NCBI RefSeq assembly: GCF_004216715.1
Contig: NZ_SGXG01000001.1
Span: 2,774,501 to 2,838,500, forward strand
DNA length: 64,000 nucleotides
Source of the DNA: Cecembia calidifontis
Lineage (GTDB): Bacteria > Bacteroidota > Bacteroidia > Cytophagales > Cyclobacteriaceae
Direction of reading: 5' to 3'
The notes below the pieces were generated by a model that saw nothing but the letters and a program-made list of their open reading frames with translations, did no database searches and had not been told where the DNA came from. Both the position numbers and the translations under genes were made by a program. Below are positions 62,171 to 64,000 of the stretch, one piece after another; the first letter of the stretch is position 1, and each line of letters opens with the position of its first letter.

Positions 62171-63904
62171 ATGAATAAGAGTAATATTTTGATTTTATTG
62201 ATTTTTGCTTTGGTGTCATTTCCTTTTTTGGCCCAATCGCAAAGACCAGTGATGGAAACATATTGTAATCCGATCAATCTGGATTACACTTACATGATTT
62301 ATAATTCCCATAATGATCTGTCTTACCGCTCAGGAGCTGATCCTGCAGTGGTAGAGTTCAGGGGAGAATATTACATGTTTGTGACCCGTTCAATGGGATA
62401 TTGGCATTCAACAGATTTGGCAAATTGGACATTTATCAAACCTGAAAAATGGTATTTCGAAGGTTCCAATGCACCGACTGCACATAATTATAAGGATTCC
62501 GTGCTTTATGTTTCAGGTAATCCCTCTGGGGCCATGAGTGTGTTGTATACCGATAATCCAAAGAAAGGCGATTGGAATGCAGTACCTGGAATTTTATATG
62601 ATTTGCAGGATCCTCATATTTTCATAGATGATGACGATCAAGCCTATGTCTTTTGGGGTTCTTCTAATGTTTATCCAATTAGAGCAAGGAAACTGGATAT
62701 GAAAAACAGATTCCGGCCAGAAAATGAAATCCATGAGCTTTTTCATTTGGACATGTCCAAACATGGATGGGAAAGGTTTGGGGAAAACCATGCGGACACA
62801 GTCTTGGGCGGTTATATGGAAGGCCCCTGGCTGACGAAGCATCAAGGGAAATATTACCTGCAATATGGTGCACCGGGAACAGAATTCAATGTGTATGGGG
62901 ATGGAGTTTATATGAGTGATCATCCTTTAGGTCCATATACTTATGCTCCAAACAATCCGGTTTCCTATAAGCCAGGTGGTTTTATGAACGGGGCAGGTCA
63001 CGGCAGTACTGTTGTCGGCCCTAAAAAAGCTTACTGGCATTTTGGGACCAATGCAGTATCTGTCAATGTTAACTGGGAAAGGAGAATCTCCATGTTCCCT
63101 ACTTATTTTGATCAGGATGGTTTGATGCATGTGGATACCTATTTTGGGGATTATCCTAGGTTTGCACCGGCCACACCTGGTAAGAAAGGCGAGTTTGCCG
63201 GATGGATGCTGCTCTCTTACAACAAGCAAGTAAAGACTTCATCAGAAATTAATGGGCATAGTGGCCATCATTTGGTAGATGAAAATGTGAAGACATTTTG
63301 GTTGGCTCAACAAAATGGTAGCCAAGAATGGGTTGAAATTGATTTGGGAAACCCTTCATCTGTAAGATCTATACAGATCAATTACCATGACCATAACTCA
63401 AATCTTTATGGGAAAATTGAGGGTTTATTTCACCGGTATAAGGTGAAAACCTCCCTAGATGGCAAGGAGTGGGTGACTGTTGTGGATCGAAGTAATAGTT
63501 TTAAAGATGTGCCAAATGATTATGTGGAGTTGGATTTTCCAGTAGATGCCAGATATGTCCGCTATGAAAATATCCATGTTCCCACGCCTTATTTGGCAAT
63601 TTCAGGGTTAAGGGTCTTTGGAATTGGCAAAGGTAAAGCCCCTGCTCATGTTAAGAATTTTAAAGTCGAAAGAAAGACTGATAAAAGGGATGCCATGATT
63701 ACCTGGGATGAAGTGAAAGACGCACAGGGATACAATGTCATCTGGGGAATTGCGCCTGATAAAATGTACAGTTCTTGGTTGGTATATTGGGCCAATCAAT
63801 TGGATTTAAAATCACTGACTACAGACCAAACCTATTATTTTTCAATCGAAGCATTCAATGAAAACGGGATTTCCCAAAGAAGTGCTTTGCAAAAAGTAGA
63901 TTGA
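62171..63904 (+). CDS. GH43-type hydrolase with F5/8C and FN3 domains
   Basis: The 577-aa secreted protein has a signal peptide (MNKSNILILLIFALVSFPFL). The five-bladed GH43 propeller (about 28-340) shows the three acidic residues: Asp57 in GADPAVV, Asp147 in LQDPHIFID and Glu217 in YMEGPWL. A discoidin (F5/8 type C) module at about 350-480 (VKTFWLAQQNGSQEWVEIDLG) and a fibronectin type III module at about 485-577 (FKVERKTDKRDAMITWDEV) follow. Family 43 acts mainly on arabinosides and xylosides, some on galactans. It lies 8 nt after the previous enzyme gene. Confidence 0.92.
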   Translation: MNKSNILILLIFALVSFPFLAQSQRPVMETYCNPINLDYTYMIYNSHNDLSYRSGADPAVVEFRGEYYMFVTRSMGYWHSTDLANWTFIKPEKWYFEGSNAPTAHNYKDSVLYVSGNPSGAMSVLYTDNPKKGDWNAVPGILYDLQDPHIFIDDDDQAYVFWGSSNVYPIRARKLDMKNRFRPENEIHELFHLDMSKHGWERFGENHADTVLGGYMEGPWLTKHQGKYYLQYGAPGTEFNVYGDGVYMSDHPLGPYTYAPNNPVSYKPGGFMNGAGHGSTVVGPKKAYWHFGTNAVSVNVNWERRISMFPTYFDQDGLMHVDTYFGDYPRFAPATPGKKGEFAGWMLLSYNKQVKTSSEINGHSGHHLVDENVKTFWLAQQNGSQEWVEIDLGNPSSVRSIQINYHDHNSNLYGKIEGLFHRYKVKTSLDGKEWVTVVDRSNSFKDVPNDYVELDFPVDARYVRYENIHVPTPYLAISGLRVFGIGKGKAPAHVKNFKVERKTDKRDAMITWDEVKDAQGYNVIWGIAPDKMYSSWLVYWANQLDLKSLTTDQTYYFSIEAFNENGISQRSALQKVD

Positions 63905-63934
63905 TAATCATAAAGAAACAAAAAGAAGAAAGCG

Positions 63935-64000
63935 ATGAGAAATTCAATATTATTTGCTTTGCTATTGATGGTAATGCTGGCATGCAGCAAACCAACTGTT
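63935..64000 (+). CDS. Lipoprotein gene, 5' end only
   Basis: An ATG at 63935 starts 22 codons reading MRNSILFALLLMVMLACSK to the window end. A hydrophobic signal and the lipobox MLAC (Cys17) mark a lipoprotein. It lies 30 nt after the GH43 gene and probably continues the polysaccharide operon; its identity is not visible. Confidence 0.75.
   Translation, partial: MRNSILFALLLMVMLACSKPTV

Noticed and set aside
1..64000. CRISPR arrays, tRNA or rRNA genes, prophage
   Set aside because: I saw no regularly spaced repeats, no tRNA-like cloverleaf, no rRNA segments and no phage structural genes.

Overview
The window looks like a chromosomal segment of an aerobic, free-living member of the Bacteroidota, most likely order Cytophagales and close to the Cyclobacteriaceae (inference). 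The reasons are a SusC/SusD polysaccharide locus with an ECF sigma/FecR pair, promoters of the TTG...TAnnTTTG type, almost no Shine-Dalgarno signals, many lipoproteins and hybrid two-component kinases, and moderately AT-rich DNA. I found no rRNA, tRNA, CRISPR array or phage block.

Layout. 1-484: 3' end of a phenylalanine 4-hydroxylase gene, closed by a terminator. 624-4132: hisH-hisA-hisF-hisIE, then an OsmC-like gene and a small unknown gene. 4152-8065: a lipoprotein with a Cache-like domain, overlapping by 1 nt a membrane hybrid histidine kinase. 8076-12078 (minus): folA, an SDR, cinA and a 2-oxoacid dehydrogenase E2. 12196-13113 (minus): a secreted DUF4412-like protein with an intact IS1380-type element (13160-14824) inserted just upstream. 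14883-15809 (minus): fmt. 16034-22286: a small membrane protein and a tripartite RND efflux system. 22596-30577: an S9 peptidase, a soluble multi-PAS/GAF hybrid kinase and an outer-membrane protein. 30581-36159: a RidA-like lipoprotein, then a SAM-I riboswitch controlling a two-gene metH and metF. 36160-42253: a palindromic element, two lipoproteins, a glycosyltransferase, an aldo/keto reductase, a Tat-exported Dabb protein and pdxA. 42433-47117: rsmA, mgtE, a small membrane protein, a D-2-hydroxyacid dehydrogenase, greA and a HIT protein. 47300-48613: xylA.

48777-64000 is a polysaccharide utilisation locus: ECF sigma factor, FecR anti-sigma, STN-type SusC, SusD, a LamG surface lipoprotein, two tandem 'glucoamylase'-type hydrolases (PF10091, the GH144 group that includes endo-beta-1,2-glucanases), a GH43 enzyme with a discoidin-like domain, and the start of a further lipoprotein. 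The natural model is import through SusC/D, signalling by the STN domain through FecR to the sigma factor, and outside-in degradation by the three hydrolases.

The most notable observation is that the fecR gene is split by a complete IS1634-type element (50081-52158), with perfect terminal inverted repeats and a TTAA target duplication. Removing the element and one TTAA restores a continuous 363-codon FecR. The sigma circuit of this locus is therefore probably rewired or broken in this strain. No wholly unknown multi-gene system is evident; the best candidates for unusual biology are the coupled Cache-lipoprotein/hybrid-kinase pair and the sigma/FecR/SusC locus with its interrupted regulator.
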